Below, piece by piece: positions 27,660 to 37,134 of a stretch of DNA of 64,000 nt; position 1 is the stretch's first letter, and each line of letters opens with the position of its first letter. The notes beneath the pieces are model-generated. The model was not told where the DNA came from. It made no database searches and worked only from the letters and a program-made list of their open reading frames with translations. Made by a program: the position numbers and the translations under genes. The stretch spans positions 94,088-158,087 of the forward strand of contig JAYVSZ010000031.1 in NCBI GenBank assembly GCA_043774925.1, written 5' to 3'. This stretch comes from JAYVSZ01 sp043774925 (lineage in GTDB: Bacteria > Pseudomonadota > Gammaproteobacteria > Burkholderiales > Methylophilaceae).

Positions 27660-28286
27660 TTAGCTGCCAAGTGCTTCGAGTTTTTGTTGTGTGTACTGAT
27701 GCAAGCGCCCGCCTTCATCCAAGTTCGAAAGCGCGTCGGCATAAGCCTTTTTCGCTTCTGCTTGCTTGCCTTGCGCCAGGTACACATCGCCCTGCAAGCC
27801 TTGTTTTAAGCCATCGTAACCCTTATCCGTTTCTGCGGCCAAGACTTTTTGTGCGGCATCGTAACTTTTTTCTTCCAGCAAAATAGAGGCCAACTGCAGG
27901 CTGGCAATCGCTTTTACAGAACTCTCTTTTGCATTGGCAATTGCCCATTCCAATTGCGCTTTTGCACTTTTACCATCATTTGCGGCGTAATTACTTTTTG
28001 CTGCAAATACCGCAGCGCGACCGGCGTATGGCGTGCCAGCGTAACTTTCCATCAACTTAGCTGATTGCGTTTTAATCTCGCCTATTTTAGTGGTGTCTAA
28101 TTGCACCAAATTTTGGAACAATTCTGACGCTTCAACCGATTTTTTCTGCTGAAAATAGTGGTAACCAGTGTAGGCGATATACGCCACAAGCGCCGCCAAT
28201 ACTAGGTTGATGGCCATTTTACCGTTTTTGTTCCACCAGACTTTAAATTCGTCTAACTGTTCCTGCTCTTCTAAATCTAATGCCAT
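27660..28286 (-). CDS. yfgM: YfgM-like membrane-anchored TPR protein
   Basis: Ancillary SecYEG-translocon protein. The 208 residues begin with the characteristic MALDLEEQEQLDEFKVWWNK, then a single membrane segment (about 25-42) and a periplasmic tetratricopeptide domain (UPF0070). It is next to bamB as in most beta- and gammaproteobacteria. In this genome two ABC ATPase genes and a SIMPL gene sit between it and hisS, where it is more usually adjacent. Confidence 0.92.
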   Translation of the reverse strand: MALDLEEQEQLDEFKVWWNKNGKMAINLVLAALVAYIAYTGYHYFQQKKSVEASELFQNLVQLDTTKIGEIKTQSAKLMESYAGTPYAGRAAVFAAKSNYAANDGKSAKAQLEWAIANAKESSVKAIASLQLASILLEEKSYDAAQKVLAAETDKGYDGLKQGLQGDVYLAQGKQAEAKKAYADALSNLDEGGRLHQYTQQKLEALGS

Positions 28287-28303
28287 CTCTAATTTCCCTA
28301 AAG

Positions 28304-29101
28304 TTAAGCCGCTCTGCGACCCGGAATTGCGTTCAATAATTGCTGCGTGTAAGCCTCGCGCGGATTGTTGTAAATCTCCACCACCGCGCCCTGCTCCACA
28401 ATTTTACCGTGATTCATCACCACAATTTCATCCGCTATGTGCCGCACCACACGCAAATCGTGGCTAATAAAAACATAACTCAAACCCATTTCTTTTTGTA
28501 AGTCTTTGAGCAATAACAATATTTGCGCTTGCACCGATACATCTAGCGCTGAAACTGGCTCATCGCACACTACTACTTTTGGCGCTAGCACCAGCGCACG
28601 CGCAATGCCAATGCGCTGCCGTTGCCCGCCCGAAAACTGGTGCGGATATTTTTGCATATCACCCGCGCTTAAACCGACGCGCTCCAACATTTTTTGCGTT
28701 TTTGCGCGCTGTTCCGCCGCGCTGCCAAGGCCGTGAATCAACAAGCCTTCACCGACAATCTCACCCACTTTCATGCGCGGGTTAAGCGATGCAAACGGAT
28801 CTTGAAACACCATTTGCAAGTGTTTGCGCGTGGCACGCAGCGCTTCGCCACTCAATTTCGTCAGATCTTGGCCTTGAAACAAGACTTCGCCACTTTCGAA
28901 AGGATGCAATTGTAACAGACAACGCGCTAGCGTGGATTTTCCACTGCCAGATTCGCCCACCACGGCGAGCGTTGTGCCCGCTTTAAGCGCAATGCTCACA
29001 TCGTCCAGCGCCTTGATTTGCGTCGTGCCGAAGCCAAAGCGTCCACTACGCTGCGTATAGGTTTTCACCAAATTTTTGGCTTCTAAAATGACTTCGCTCA
29101 T
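28304..29101 (-). CDS. Oligopeptide/dipeptide-type ABC transporter ATPase (OppF/DppF-like)
   Basis: ATP-binding subunit, 265 residues. Walker A is [15 protein letters not shown] (about 50-65), the signature SGGQRQRIGIARAL and Walker B VVVCDEPVSALD are intact, and FVFISHDLRVVRH-type H-loop residues are visible (VFISHDLRVV). The C-terminal region PREAYTQQLLNAIPG is the oligopeptide-transporter type. Its start overlaps the oppD-like stop by four bases. No permease or binding-protein gene is nearby, so its partners must be elsewhere or it serves another complex. Confidence 0.88.
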   Translation of the reverse strand: MSEVILEAKNLVKTYTQRSGRFGFGTTQIKALDDVSIALKAGTTLAVVGESGSGKSTLARCLLQLHPFESGEVLFQGQDLTKLSGEALRATRKHLQMVFQDPFASLNPRMKVGEIVGEGLLIHGLGSAAEQRAKTQKMLERVGLSAGDMQKYPHQFSGGQRQRIGIARALVLAPKVVVCDEPVSALDVSVQAQILLLLKDLQKEMGLSYVFISHDLRVVRHIADEIVVMNHGKIVEQGAVVEIYNNPREAYTQQLLNAIPGRRAA

Positions 29102-29943
29102 GCGGCTTTCTCGCTTTTAAGCTTGTCTTCTTTCAACCAAGCATAATCAATCGGCTTGAGTTGTTTTTTGCCTTCCGCATCGGGCACACAAGCCAGCAGC
29201 GCCTTGGTGTACGGGTGTTGCGGTTTAGTCAGCACTTGTTTTTTGGTGCCCGTTTCCACAATCTCGCCGCGAAACATCACAATCACGTCATCGGCAATAT
29301 CCGCCACCACGCCAAAATCGTGCGTAATAAACAACATCGCCATGTTCATGCGCGTTTTCAGCTCGTCGAGCAGTTTCAAAATTTGCGCTTGCACCGTCAC
29401 ATCCAGCGCCGTTGTTGGCTCGTCGGCGATTAACAAGGCGGGTTCGCAAGCAATGCTCATGGCAATCATCACGCGTTGGCGTTGGCCGCCTGATAGCTCA
29501 TCGGGATAGCTGCCAAAGCGCTCAACAGGAATGCCAACTTGCTGTAGAAGCTCATGGATATTGGCTCTCAGGGCAGCGCCTTTTAAACCAAAATGTGCGG
29601 TTAAACTTTCGCCAATTTGATAACCAACCGTTAACACAGGATTTAGCGACGTCATTGGCTCCTGAAAAATCATGCCGATTTTTGCGCCACGAATCTTCTG
29701 CAAGGCTTTATTGTCAAGCTGCGTAATATCTTCACCTTGAAATACAACTTTGCCAGAAGCCGCAAGTTGATTGGACAGCAAGCCCATAATGGTCAACGCG
29801 GTGAGGCTTTTACCGCTGCCGGACTCGCCAACGATGCAGGTGGTTTTGCCCGCGGAAAGCTTAAACGACGCACCTTTGACCAAAAAGCGCGAAGGCGCGT
29901 TTTTGGGCGTTACACTTAAGTTTTCGACGCTTAAAATTTCCAT
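29098..29943 (-). CDS. Oligopeptide/dipeptide-type ABC transporter ATPase (OppD/DppD-like)
   Basis: Companion ATPase of 281 residues with Walker [18 protein letters not shown]-loop region [18 protein letters not shown], signature [15 protein letters not shown], Walker [13 protein letters not shown] and switch [15 protein letters not shown]. The end [16 protein letters not shown] is typical of OppD/DppD. The ATG overlaps the SIMPL-gene stop by one base. The gene carries a copy of the ATATCCATG repeat in sense orientation, encoding ANIHE. Confidence 0.88.
   Translation of the reverse strand: MEILSVENLSVTPKNAPSRFLVKGASFKLSAGKTTCIVGESGSGKSLTALTIMGLLSNQLAASGKVVFQGEDITQLDNKALQKIRGAKIGMIFQEPMTSLNPVLTVGYQIGESLTAHFGLKGAALRANIHELLQQVGIPVERFGSYPDELSGGQRQRVMIAMSIACEPALLIADEPTTALDVTVQAQILKLLDELKTRMNMAMLFITHDFGVVADIADDVIVMFRGEIVETGTKKQVLTKPQHPYTKALLACVPDAEGKKQLKPIDYAWLKEDKLKSEKAA
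29553..29566 (-). repeat. ATATCCATG repeat, copy in oppD-like gene
   Basis: Exact core in sense orientation within the OppD-like gene, preceded by CTGCCCTGAG and encoding LRANIHELL. The stem is only partly kept. Confidence 0.85.
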
Positions 29944-30713
29944 TACTCAATGTTGTACACGATTGTGACAACCACCCGCGCCATCTTATCAATGGTCGAT
30001 TTATCGTAAACGCCGCCGTAACTATTATCGGTGTCGTCGTTGCTGCCGCCCACAGGCAGTATATAGAACGCACCTTGCGAGGCCGATTTCATCACGCCCA
30101 CTTTGACACCGTCTTGCTTCACAAACTCGGTAGCGCGGCTGCGCGCATTTTTGGTTGCATCCCCAATCAAGGACATTTTTACTTCTTCCAAATTGCTCAC
30201 CAAATAATTCGGCGGCTGCGCGGTTACTGGGTGATTATCGGCGCGTAATTGCAAAAAAGCTTTATTTGCCGCAGTAATTTTGGCTAAATCTTTTGAGGTG
30301 ACGCGCACATTTTGAAAAGCGTCAAAGCCTTTCTGCACTTGGCGCGGCGTGTCCTTAACAAAAACTTCTTCGTAATGTGGATTAATCGTTTCCACATCGG
30401 CGCTGCGGCTTTCCGCAGCTAAACTTTGCTTATCCAAAAACGCTTCCACCACTTTGCGTTCTGCTGCCAAATTTTCCAGCGCGGCCGCTTGCGTGTCGGC
30501 CGTCACACCAACGTTAATCGACCACTCCGCGCTGTCGGCTTTGATAGGCTTTTCCGCCAAACCTTTCACCGTAATACTTTGTTGACCTGAAACTGCGCGC
30601 TTGGCCTGCACACCAAGAATAAAGGCCGCGCTGGCCATGCCGATGGCGAGCAACAAGCCCAAAACCGTCATGGAATTTAGAAAGCTCTTATGCTGAGTGA
30701 TATTCTCTGTCAT
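29943..30713 (-). CDS. SIMPL-domain (DUF541) exported protein
   Basis: A 256-residue protein with an N-terminal hydrophobic anchor or signal (about 16-35, LGLLLAIGMASAAFILGVQA) and a DUF541/SIMPL domain running from QQSITVKGLAEKPIKADSAE to the end. The family is of unclear function, found in periplasm-facing proteins linked to oxidative stress. It is placed two bases after hisS and overlaps the oppD-like gene, so it is cotranscribed with both. Confidence 0.85.
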   Translation of the reverse strand: MTENITQHKSFLNSMTVLGLLLAIGMASAAFILGVQAKRAVSGQQSITVKGLAEKPIKADSAEWSINVGVTADTQAAALENLAAERKVVEAFLDKQSLAAESRSADVETINPHYEEVFVKDTPRQVQKGFDAFQNVRVTSKDLAKITAANKAFLQLRADNHPVTAQPPNYLVSNLEEVKMSLIGDATKNARSRATEFVKQDGVKVGVMKSASQGAFYILPVGGSNDDTDNSYGGVYDKSTIDKMARVVVTIVYNIE

Positions 30714-30715
30714 TT

Positions 30716-31972
30716 TTATACTCCTATTTTAGACGCCACATCATTTAATTTGCAGCGCATCTGCTCACCCGCTTGCAGCAAGGGTTTTAGCGATATTTCA
30801 CCTGCTAATACTTCGTCATCGCCCAGAATCGCGGCAAAGCGCGCACCGCTTCTATCGGCTTTTTTCATCTGTGATTTAAAACTGCCACCACCCGCATGTA
30901 AAGCCACGCTCAGGCCATTATTACGTAGCATTTCCGCCACGGTAAAAGCCACTTTTTCTGCTTGCTCGCCCACGTTCACCAAGTAAATATCCAGGGCGTT
31001 AGTCGCCGTCACGCCGTATTCCTGCATCAACAAAAATACGCGCTCTAAACCAATGCCAAAGCCGCACGCGGGCGTCGGCTCGCCGCCCAAACGCTCCACC
31101 AAGTTGTCGTAACGGCCACCCGCCGCAATGGTCCCTTGCGCGCCCAGCTTTGTGGTCACCCATTCAAAAACGGTGCGATTGTAATAATCCAGCCCACGCA
31201 CGAGGTGATTATTAATGGTATATGCCACGCCAGCCGCATCCAGCCTATCTCTCAGACCATCGAAATGCGCGCGAGTTGCATCGCCCAAGCAATCCATTAA
31301 TTTAGGTGCAGCCTCACACATGGCTTGCATACGCGGGTTTTTGCTATCTAAAATGCGCAACGGATTGGTATGCAAACGGCGTTTCGCATCTTCGTCTAGC
31401 AGTTCTGCATGCTGCTCAAAATAAGCAATCAGCGTTTTGCGATAGGCAGTGCGCTCGTCTGCATCGCCAATACTATTGATTTGCAGCTCAACATCTTGAA
31501 TGCCCAATTCTTTCCACAGCCGCGCCAGCATGATGATTTGCTCAGCATCCACGTCTGGCCCATCAAAACCAAACGCCTCTGCACCAATTTGATGAAACTG
31601 CCGCTGACGACCTTTTTGCACATTCTCGTGGCGAAACATCGCACCGCTGTACCACAAGCGCTGCGGGGCATTGTAGGTGAGGCTGTGCTCAATCACCGCC
31701 CGCACGCAGCCTGCCGTGCCTTCTGGACGGAGGGTGAGTTTGTCGCCATTCAGCGCGTCTTCCCAAGCGTACATTTCCTTCTCGACAATATCGGTATGCT
31801 CGCCCACGCTACGCACAAATAAATCCGTCGTTTCAACAATCGGCATGCGAATATTGTTGTAGCCATAGCTTGCCAATATATTCCGCGCGGTGTCTTCCAG
31901 CTTAAACCACAGCGGCGTCGCCTCGGGCAGAATGTCGTAAAAGCCTTTAATGCTTTGTATTTTTTGAGCCAT
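30716..31972 (-). CDS. hisS: Histidyl-tRNA synthetase
   Basis: Class II synthetase, 418 residues from the ATG at 31972 (MAQKIQSIKGFYDILP). Motif 1 lies in the first 60 residues, motif 2 at WYSGAMFRHENVQKGRQRQF, the HisRS signatures LVRGLDYYNRTVFEW and AGGRYDNLVERLGG are intact, and motif 3 is GFGIGLERVFLL. The frame is open 42 codons further upstream into ispG, but the standard N-terminus fixes the start. It follows ispG by ten bases. Confidence 0.96.
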   Translation of the reverse strand: MAQKIQSIKGFYDILPEATPLWFKLEDTARNILASYGYNNIRMPIVETTDLFVRSVGEHTDIVEKEMYAWEDALNGDKLTLRPEGTAGCVRAVIEHSLTYNAPQRLWYSGAMFRHENVQKGRQRQFHQIGAEAFGFDGPDVDAEQIIMLARLWKELGIQDVELQINSIGDADERTAYRKTLIAYFEQHAELLDEDAKRRLHTNPLRILDSKNPRMQAMCEAAPKLMDCLGDATRAHFDGLRDRLDAAGVAYTINNHLVRGLDYYNRTVFEWVTTKLGAQGTIAAGGRYDNLVERLGGEPTPACGFGIGLERVFLLMQEYGVTATNALDIYLVNVGEQAEKVAFTVAEMLRNNGLSVALHAGGGSFKSQMKKADRSGARFAAILGDDEVLAGEISLKPLLQAGEQMRCKLNDVASKIGV

Positions 31973-31982
31973 GTTGTGTTGA

Positions 31983-33284
31983 TTAATTAACTGCTTGTAT
32001 CGAAATTGTTTTTTTAACGTTGTCCTGTGAGCCAATATCGGTGCGGGTGCTGGCTTGATGGTTCTGCGCATAATGCGTTTGCACATAATTTTCCACAATT
32101 GCCTGAAATTCCTTGGAGATATTATCGCCTTTTAGCGTCACCGTTTTTTCGCCATCTACAAACACTGGCGCCACGGGCGTCTCGCCGGTACCCGGTAAAC
32201 TAATGCCGATATTCGCCAATTTAGATTCACCTGGGCCATTGACCACGCAGCCCATAACGGCGACGCTCATGTCTTCCACGCCAGGAAATTGCGCGCGCCA
32301 AACTGGCATTTGCGTGCGCAAATAGCTCTGAATTTGCATGGCAAGCTCTTGAAAATAGGTGCTTGTAGTACGGCCGCAGCCTGGGCAAGCGGTCACTAGC
32401 GGCGTAAATGAGCGAATGCCCATGGTTTGCAAAATTTCTTGCGCAACAATCACTTCTTTAGTGCGCGATTCGTTCGGCTCGGGCGTTAAACTCACACGAA
32501 TTGTATCGCCAATACCTTCTTGCAGAAGCAGTGCCAGCGCGGCTGTTGAAGCCACAATACCTTTTGAGCCCATGCCCGCTTCGGTTAAACCCAAATGTAG
32601 CGGGTAATCGCAGCGCGCGCCTAAATCGCGATAGACGGTAACTAAATCCTGCACGTTGCTGACTTTGCAAGAAATGATAATTTGGTTTGGGTCTAAGCCG
32701 ATTTCTACGGCTTTTTCTGCGCTTTCAAGCGCAGATTGAATCAGCGCTTCGCGCATCAACGCATCGCTTGATAGCGGTTCTGCCAGCTTGGCGTTATCGT
32801 CCATCATCTGCGCCATTTTGGCTTGATCTAAACTGCCCCAATTCACACCAATACGCACAGATTTTCCGTACATAATCGCCGCTTCTATCATCGAAGCAAA
32901 TTGCTCATCGCGCTTGCTGCCTTTGCCCACATTACCTGGATTAATACGGTACTTTGCTAAATTTTTAGCACAATCTGGATATGCTGCCAGCAATTTGTGG
33001 CCGTTATAGTGAAAATCACCCACCAGCGGCACGTTGCAGCCTAAGTCATCGAGACCTTTTCGAATAAGCGCTACCTGAGCAGCGGCCTCTGGCGAATTCA
33101 CAGTAATGCGTACCACTTCGCTTCCTGCTTGCCATAGCTCATAACATTGCTGAATGGTAGATTTTGCGTCGGCAGTATCGGTATTGGTCATGCTTTGCAC
33201 CACGACAGACGCGACCGCCGTGCCCTGCAAACCACCACCTACAGGCACATGGCCTATCATCACTTGTCGACAAGCTCTACGCAT
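31983..33284 (-). CDS. ispG: 4-hydroxy-3-methylbut-2-enyl diphosphate synthase IspG (GcpE)
   Basis: Iron-sulphur enzyme of the penultimate step of the MEP isoprenoid pathway. The 433 residues contain [20 protein letters not shown] near the N-terminus, the cluster motifs CPGCGRT and [10 protein letters not shown], and the bacterial insert typical of proteobacterial IspG. It lies between rodZ and hisS, a conserved order. Confidence 0.95.
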   Translation of the reverse strand: MRRACRQVMIGHVPVGGGLQGTAVASVVVQSMTNTDTADAKSTIQQCYELWQAGSEVVRITVNSPEAAAQVALIRKGLDDLGCNVPLVGDFHYNGHKLLAAYPDCAKNLAKYRINPGNVGKGSKRDEQFASMIEAAIMYGKSVRIGVNWGSLDQAKMAQMMDDNAKLAEPLSSDALMREALIQSALESAEKAVEIGLDPNQIIISCKVSNVQDLVTVYRDLGARCDYPLHLGLTEAGMGSKGIVASTAALALLLQEGIGDTIRVSLTPEPNESRTKEVIVAQEILQTMGIRSFTPLVTACPGCGRTTSTYFQELAMQIQSYLRTQMPVWRAQFPGVEDMSVAVMGCVVNGPGESKLANIGISLPGTGETPVAPVFVDGEKTVTLKGDNISKEFQAIVENYVQTHYAQNHQASTRTDIGSQDNVKKTISIQAVN

Positions 33285-33294
33285 AGTTATGAGG

Positions 33295-34386
33295 CTAATC
33301 TATTTTGACATGAGCGACATTAGTGCGCGTATGTGGCGCCAAATCTACCGCTTTGCCGTTTACAGAGAGCGTTGCACCCAGCGCGTTACCCACCGTGATA
33401 TTTAACGGCGGCTTGGCGGATATCACTTCACGGTTCCCTGCAAATAGCGTCTTGCTGTAAACCTCTTTGCCGCTCGCGTCAGTCACGTTTATCCAAGTTT
33501 CTTGGCTGGCGCTCAGCTCTAATTTAGACATGCCAATCGTCGTTTCGAATTGACTTGTGTTAGCTTGCGGCAGTCCGACTGAAGCCACAGGCGGTTGCGG
33601 TGCCAGCGGTGAACTTGCTAATGGAACTGTGGCTGCAGGTGTTGCGACAACTGGCGTAGCGGAGTTTGCTGGTGGTACTGGTACGGCGACGCTAGTCGCT
33701 TCAGCGCTTGGCGCTAATCCGCTAGCCGCGGCATCATTAGGCGCTGCCCCATTATTTGGTAGAGTCAATTGTGTAATCGTTTCATCCATATTGCGCTCAG
33801 CCGCCGGCAATGCGGCTTCTGGCAAAGCCTCGTTCTCCTGCGGCTTCACGATTTCGGCCGTTGGATTAACTGGGCTAGGCTTTTGCACATAATTTTGGTA
33901 AAACAGCCATGCACCCAAACCAATTACAGCGGCCAAACCAAGCAAAACGTAGCGCCCCGCCTTTGGTTTTTGATACGCAGTGACATTCATATCAAGTGTT
34001 GGTTTTAACGTAAATGACCGTGGTGCTTTGCTAGGCACAATCACGTTGTACGCATCCAACAAAGGTTCCGAATCAATTTTAAGCTGTTTTGCATAATTGC
34101 GAATAAAGCCTTTAACAATGGTAGCCTCTGGCAAGGCAGCAAAGTTGTCCGCCTCAAGCGCCTCAATTTGTTTGCTGCTCAAGCGCAAGCGATTGGCGAT
34201 TTCTTGCGTCGTCAAACCTAGTTTTTCGCGGGCATTTCGCAGAGCACCGCCACAGCGTGAACGACTTTCTGTACCAAGGTTCGCTAGGCTAATCACTTCC
34301 ACCAATGACGGACTTGCTGGTGTCTCAACACTTTTTTTCATCTCAGTCTTGCCTAACTCTGCAGTTTGTTTAGGTTTTCGCGCCAT
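33295..34386 (-). CDS. rodZ: RodZ-like cytoskeletal membrane protein
   Basis: Bitopic protein linking MreB to the envelope. The 363 residues show an N-terminal helix-turn-helix ([20 protein letters not shown], near 50-70; [11 protein letters not shown]), one membrane segment (about 144-162, [18 protein letters not shown]), a Pro/Ala/Val-rich periplasmic linker and a C-terminal DUF4115 domain ([20 protein letters not shown]). The leader before the HTH domain is about 45 residues, longer than usual. Neighbours pilW and ispG are standard. Confidence 0.92.
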   Translation of the reverse strand: MARKPKQTAELGKTEMKKSVETPASPSLVEVISLANLGTESRSRCGGALRNAREKLGLTTQEIANRLRLSSKQIEALEADNFAALPEATIVKGFIRNYAKQLKIDSEPLLDAYNVIVPSKAPRSFTLKPTLDMNVTAYQKPKAGRYVLLGLAAVIGLGAWLFYQNYVQKPSPVNPTAEIVKPQENEALPEAALPAAERNMDETITQLTLPNNGAAPNDAAASGLAPSAEATSVAVPVPPANSATPVVATPAATVPLASSPLAPQPPVASVGLPQANTSQFETTIGMSKLELSASQETWINVTDASGKEVYSKTLFAGNREVISAKPPLNITVGNALGATLSVNGKAVDLAPHTRTNVAHVKID

Positions 34387-34406
34387 GTCAGTACCTTTTG
34401 GGAATG

Positions 34407-35174
34407 TTACTTGCCACTCAATAACAGTTGAGTTTGGTCAGAATTTGGATATTGGCGACGCAACTCCAAGGCATAACTCGCCTCGTTATCTTTTTCGCCC
34501 AAAGCGCGTGCAACTCTCACGCCCAGCCATAATGTTTCAGGGCTTGGTGACGCAAGCAAAGCGTTTTGTAAGGTTTTTTTCGCAGTTGCTGCATCACCGC
34601 GCCTAAATTGAATCTCCGCCAATTGCTGCGCGGCGGAGTGTGTGAGCGGCTCAATTTGCAAGGCTTTGTTTAAGTAAATTTCCGCATTTTTTGTGTCTTT
34701 TTTGCGATCCGCACAAATACCCGCATTAGCATAAGCCAAGTTTGGTGTGGCATACAGCGGATTTTTAACTGCAGCCAAAAATTCCGTAATCGACTCATCA
34801 TAGCGTTTGCGCACACATAAAAAACTGCCGTAATTATTGTGCGATTCTGAACTTGTCGGCTGCAATTTAATCGATTGTTTAAAATTAGCTTCCGCTTCTG
34901 CATCCTCGCCCAAAGCGGCTTGTACCAAGGCCATTCCGTTATAAGCCAAGGCGTAATTTGGCGCAATTTTTGTCGCTTGCGTAAACTCATCCAAGGCGAT
35001 TTCGAGTTTGTTTTGCTGCAAATAGGCCGCGCCTAACTCGGTGTGCGCGCGCGCCCTGTCCACCACTGGGTCGTTCGCATTAGACCCTGTGCCATTAGGT
35101 TGTGAGGTGGTTTCGCAAGCCGATAAAAAGCATAAGATAGCGCACACAAATACCAGTTTAATCTTTAAAATCAT
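34407..35174 (-). CDS. pilW: Type IV pilus biogenesis TPR lipoprotein PilW/PilF
   Basis: Pilotin-like outer-membrane lipoprotein that assists PilQ secretin assembly. The signal ends [14 protein letters not shown] (lipobox LSAC, Cys near 19); at least four TPR motifs follow ([58 protein letters not shown]). The length of 255 residues is normal. Its start overlaps the rlmN stop by four bases. Its presence implies type IV pili and possibly natural transformation in this organism. Confidence 0.92.
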   Translation of the reverse strand: MILKIKLVFVCAILCFLSACETTSQPNGTGSNANDPVVDRARAHTELGAAYLQQNKLEIALDEFTQATKIAPNYALAYNGMALVQAALGEDAEAEANFKQSIKLQPTSSESHNNYGSFLCVRKRYDESITEFLAAVKNPLYATPNLAYANAGICADRKKDTKNAEIYLNKALQIEPLTHSAAQQLAEIQFRRGDAATAKKTLQNALLASPSPETLWLGVRVARALGEKDNEASYALELRRQYPNSDQTQLLLSGK

Positions 35175-36286
35175 GCAATTGCCTCAATAGGGACTACTTT
35201 TAGCCCATGTTTTAAACTACGTTTAGTTTTATCTAACACTTTACCTGCCAACTGCCCGCACGCTGCGTCGATGTCATCGCCGCGCGTTTTACGCACAGTC
35301 ACCACATAACCTGCTTGCATTAAAATATCACGAAACACGCGAATATGCGATGGTTTAGAGGTTTCGTAACCGCTATTTGGAAACGGATTAAACGGAATTA
35401 AATTGAATTTGCATGGCACGTTTTTAACAACATCAAGAAGCTGATGCGCATGCGCCACAGTGTCGTTCACGCCGTCCAGCATCACGTATTCAAACGTCAC
35501 AAAATCGCGCGGCGCTTTCACTAAGTAGCGCTCGCAGGCTGCCATCAATTCTTTTATTGGATATTTTTTATTAATCGGCACTAACTCATCGCGAAGCGCG
35601 TCATTTGGCGCGTGCAGGCTAACCGCAAGCGCCACAGGGCAATCTTCTTTAAGCCTATCCATTTGATTCACAAGCCCGCTGGTAGAAAGCGTGACGCGGC
35701 GGCGACTTAAGCCATAGGCGCTGTCATCCAGCATAATTTGCATGGCCGTGACAACGTTATCGTAATTGGCGAGCGGCTCACCCATGCCCATCATGACGAC
35801 GTTTGATATAACTCGGTCGTTTGGCGATAACAATTCATAGCCGCCATCTTGGCGAAGCGATTTATTCGCAATCCAAAGTTGGCCAATAATTTCTGCCACG
35901 CTTAAATTGCGGTTAAAGCCTTGCCTGCCGGTGCTGCAAAACGTGCACTCTAGCGCGCAACCAATTTGGCTAGAAACGCACAAAGTGCCACGATCATCTT
36001 CAGGAATAAACACCGTTTCAACACTATTGCCCGCATCCGTACCAATCAGCCATTTACGCGTGCCATCATTAGAAATTAGCGCTGTTTGCACGGTTGGCAG
36101 CGTAATTTCGGCCTCCGCGCGCAATTTCTCACGCAAGGTTTTGGCAATATCGGTCATCTGCTCAACATCATTCACGCCAAAATGATGCATCCAGCGCATC
36201 ACTTGCTTGGCGCGAAATGGCTTCTCACCAATACTTTCAAAGTAATCGGTGAGCTGCCGTAAATTATAATTTAAGAGATTAACCAA
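35171..36286 (-). CDS. rlmN: Dual-specificity RNA methyltransferase RlmN
   Basis: Radical-SAM enzyme making 2-methyladenosine in 23S rRNA (A2503) and some tRNAs (A37). The 371 residues include the cluster motif [11 protein letters not shown] (C-x3-C-x2-C), [21 protein letters not shown] and the C-terminal catalytic-cysteine region [13 protein letters not shown]. It is the second gene of the ndk-rlmN-pilW-rodZ-ispG-hisS run, 200 bp after ndk. Confidence 0.96.
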   Translation of the reverse strand: MVNLLNYNLRQLTDYFESIGEKPFRAKQVMRWMHHFGVNDVEQMTDIAKTLREKLRAEAEITLPTVQTALISNDGTRKWLIGTDAGNSVETVFIPEDDRGTLCVSSQIGCALECTFCSTGRQGFNRNLSVAEIIGQLWIANKSLRQDGGYELLSPNDRVISNVVMMGMGEPLANYDNVVTAMQIMLDDSAYGLSRRRVTLSTSGLVNQMDRLKEDCPVALAVSLHAPNDALRDELVPINKKYPIKELMAACERYLVKAPRDFVTFEYVMLDGVNDTVAHAHQLLDVVKNVPCKFNLIPFNPFPNSGYETSKPSHIRVFRDILMQAGYVVTVRKTRGDDIDAACGQLAGKVLDKTKRSLKHGLKVVPIEAIA

Positions 36287-36303
36287 ATTTAAAACCTTTT
36301 TTT

Positions 36304-36472
36304 AACTGCCGATAAACGCAGATGCACGCCGTTGAGAGGCTTGCTCAAACAATGCATCCCTCAGTTTCAGTGTATCCATCAGTCATACTCAGAATATTTC
36401 GATTAAAAACATTAAATCAAGGGATGTTTTAATCGGAACTTATCAGCGCTTATCTGCGTTCATCGGCGGTTA
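36304..36472. repeat. Nested inverted-repeat element between ndk and rlmN
   Basis: Outer arms AACTGCCGATAAACGCAGAT (36304-36323) and ATCTGCGTTCATCGGCGGTT (36452-36471) pair with few mismatches. Inside is a second hairpin, CGATTAAAAACAT (36400-36412) with ATGTTTTAATCG (36424-36435), which differ by one bulged A. The whole is about 170 bp without coding potential. It could be a MITE-like repeat or a structured ndk 3' end/terminator. Confidence 0.6.
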
Positions 36473-36488
36473 ATTTTATTTTTAGATT

Positions 36489-36893
36489 TTATCCAAAGAA
36501 ATATTTAATCTCAATCGCTGCATTCTCTGCAGAATCGCTACCATGCACCGCATTCGCATCAATACTCTCTGCAAAATCGGCGCGAATCGTGCCAGCAGCC
36601 GCTTCTTTTGGGTTGGTTGCGCCCATCAAATCACGGTTTTTCAGTACAGCGCCTTCGCCTTCAAGCGCTTGAATCATCACGGGGCCAGAAATCATAAAAC
36701 TCACTAAATCCTTAAAAAACGGGCGCGCTGCGTGCACCGCATAAAAACCTTCAGCCTCAGCTTTAGTTAAATGCGCCATTTTTGCGGCGACAATTTTTAA
36801 ACCAGCGCTTTCAAAACGGCTATAAATTTGCCCAATCACGTTTTTTGCTACTGCGTCTGGTTTAATAATTGATAATGTTTGTTCGATTGCCAT
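36489..36893 (-). CDS. ndk: Nucleoside diphosphate kinase
   Basis: Balances nucleoside triphosphate pools. The 134 residues from the ATG at 36893 ([18 protein letters not shown]) contain the active-site signature [12 protein letters not shown], with the phospho-accepting His, and the Kpn-loop region. An in-frame ATG four codons upstream is less likely. It heads the rlmN-to-der minus-strand run and is divergent from fhcB. Confidence 0.96.
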   Translation of the reverse strand: MAIEQTLSIIKPDAVAKNVIGQIYSRFESAGLKIVAAKMAHLTKAEAEGFYAVHAARPFFKDLVSFMISGPVMIQALEGEGAVLKNRDLMGATNPKEAAAGTIRADFAESIDANAVHGSDSAENAAIEIKYFFG

Positions 36894-37134
36894 GTAAAAC
36901 TCCAAAATTATGTTAAAAATAAATCTCCGTCGCTATGCGGCGTTGCCCGCGAAAAAATGACTTCTAACATACAAGGGCGTATGCGGCGGCGCCATTTTTT
37001 CTTGTCGCCTTGCCTAGCTTAGAAGCTTATATTTTTATTCGGTTTTTTTATATTCCCAAAAGTAAATTTTAACATTTTTAAGCTTTTTAAGCCATCAAAA
37101 TGCGTGACGCGTCATTGTGTGGCAAAATTGCATT

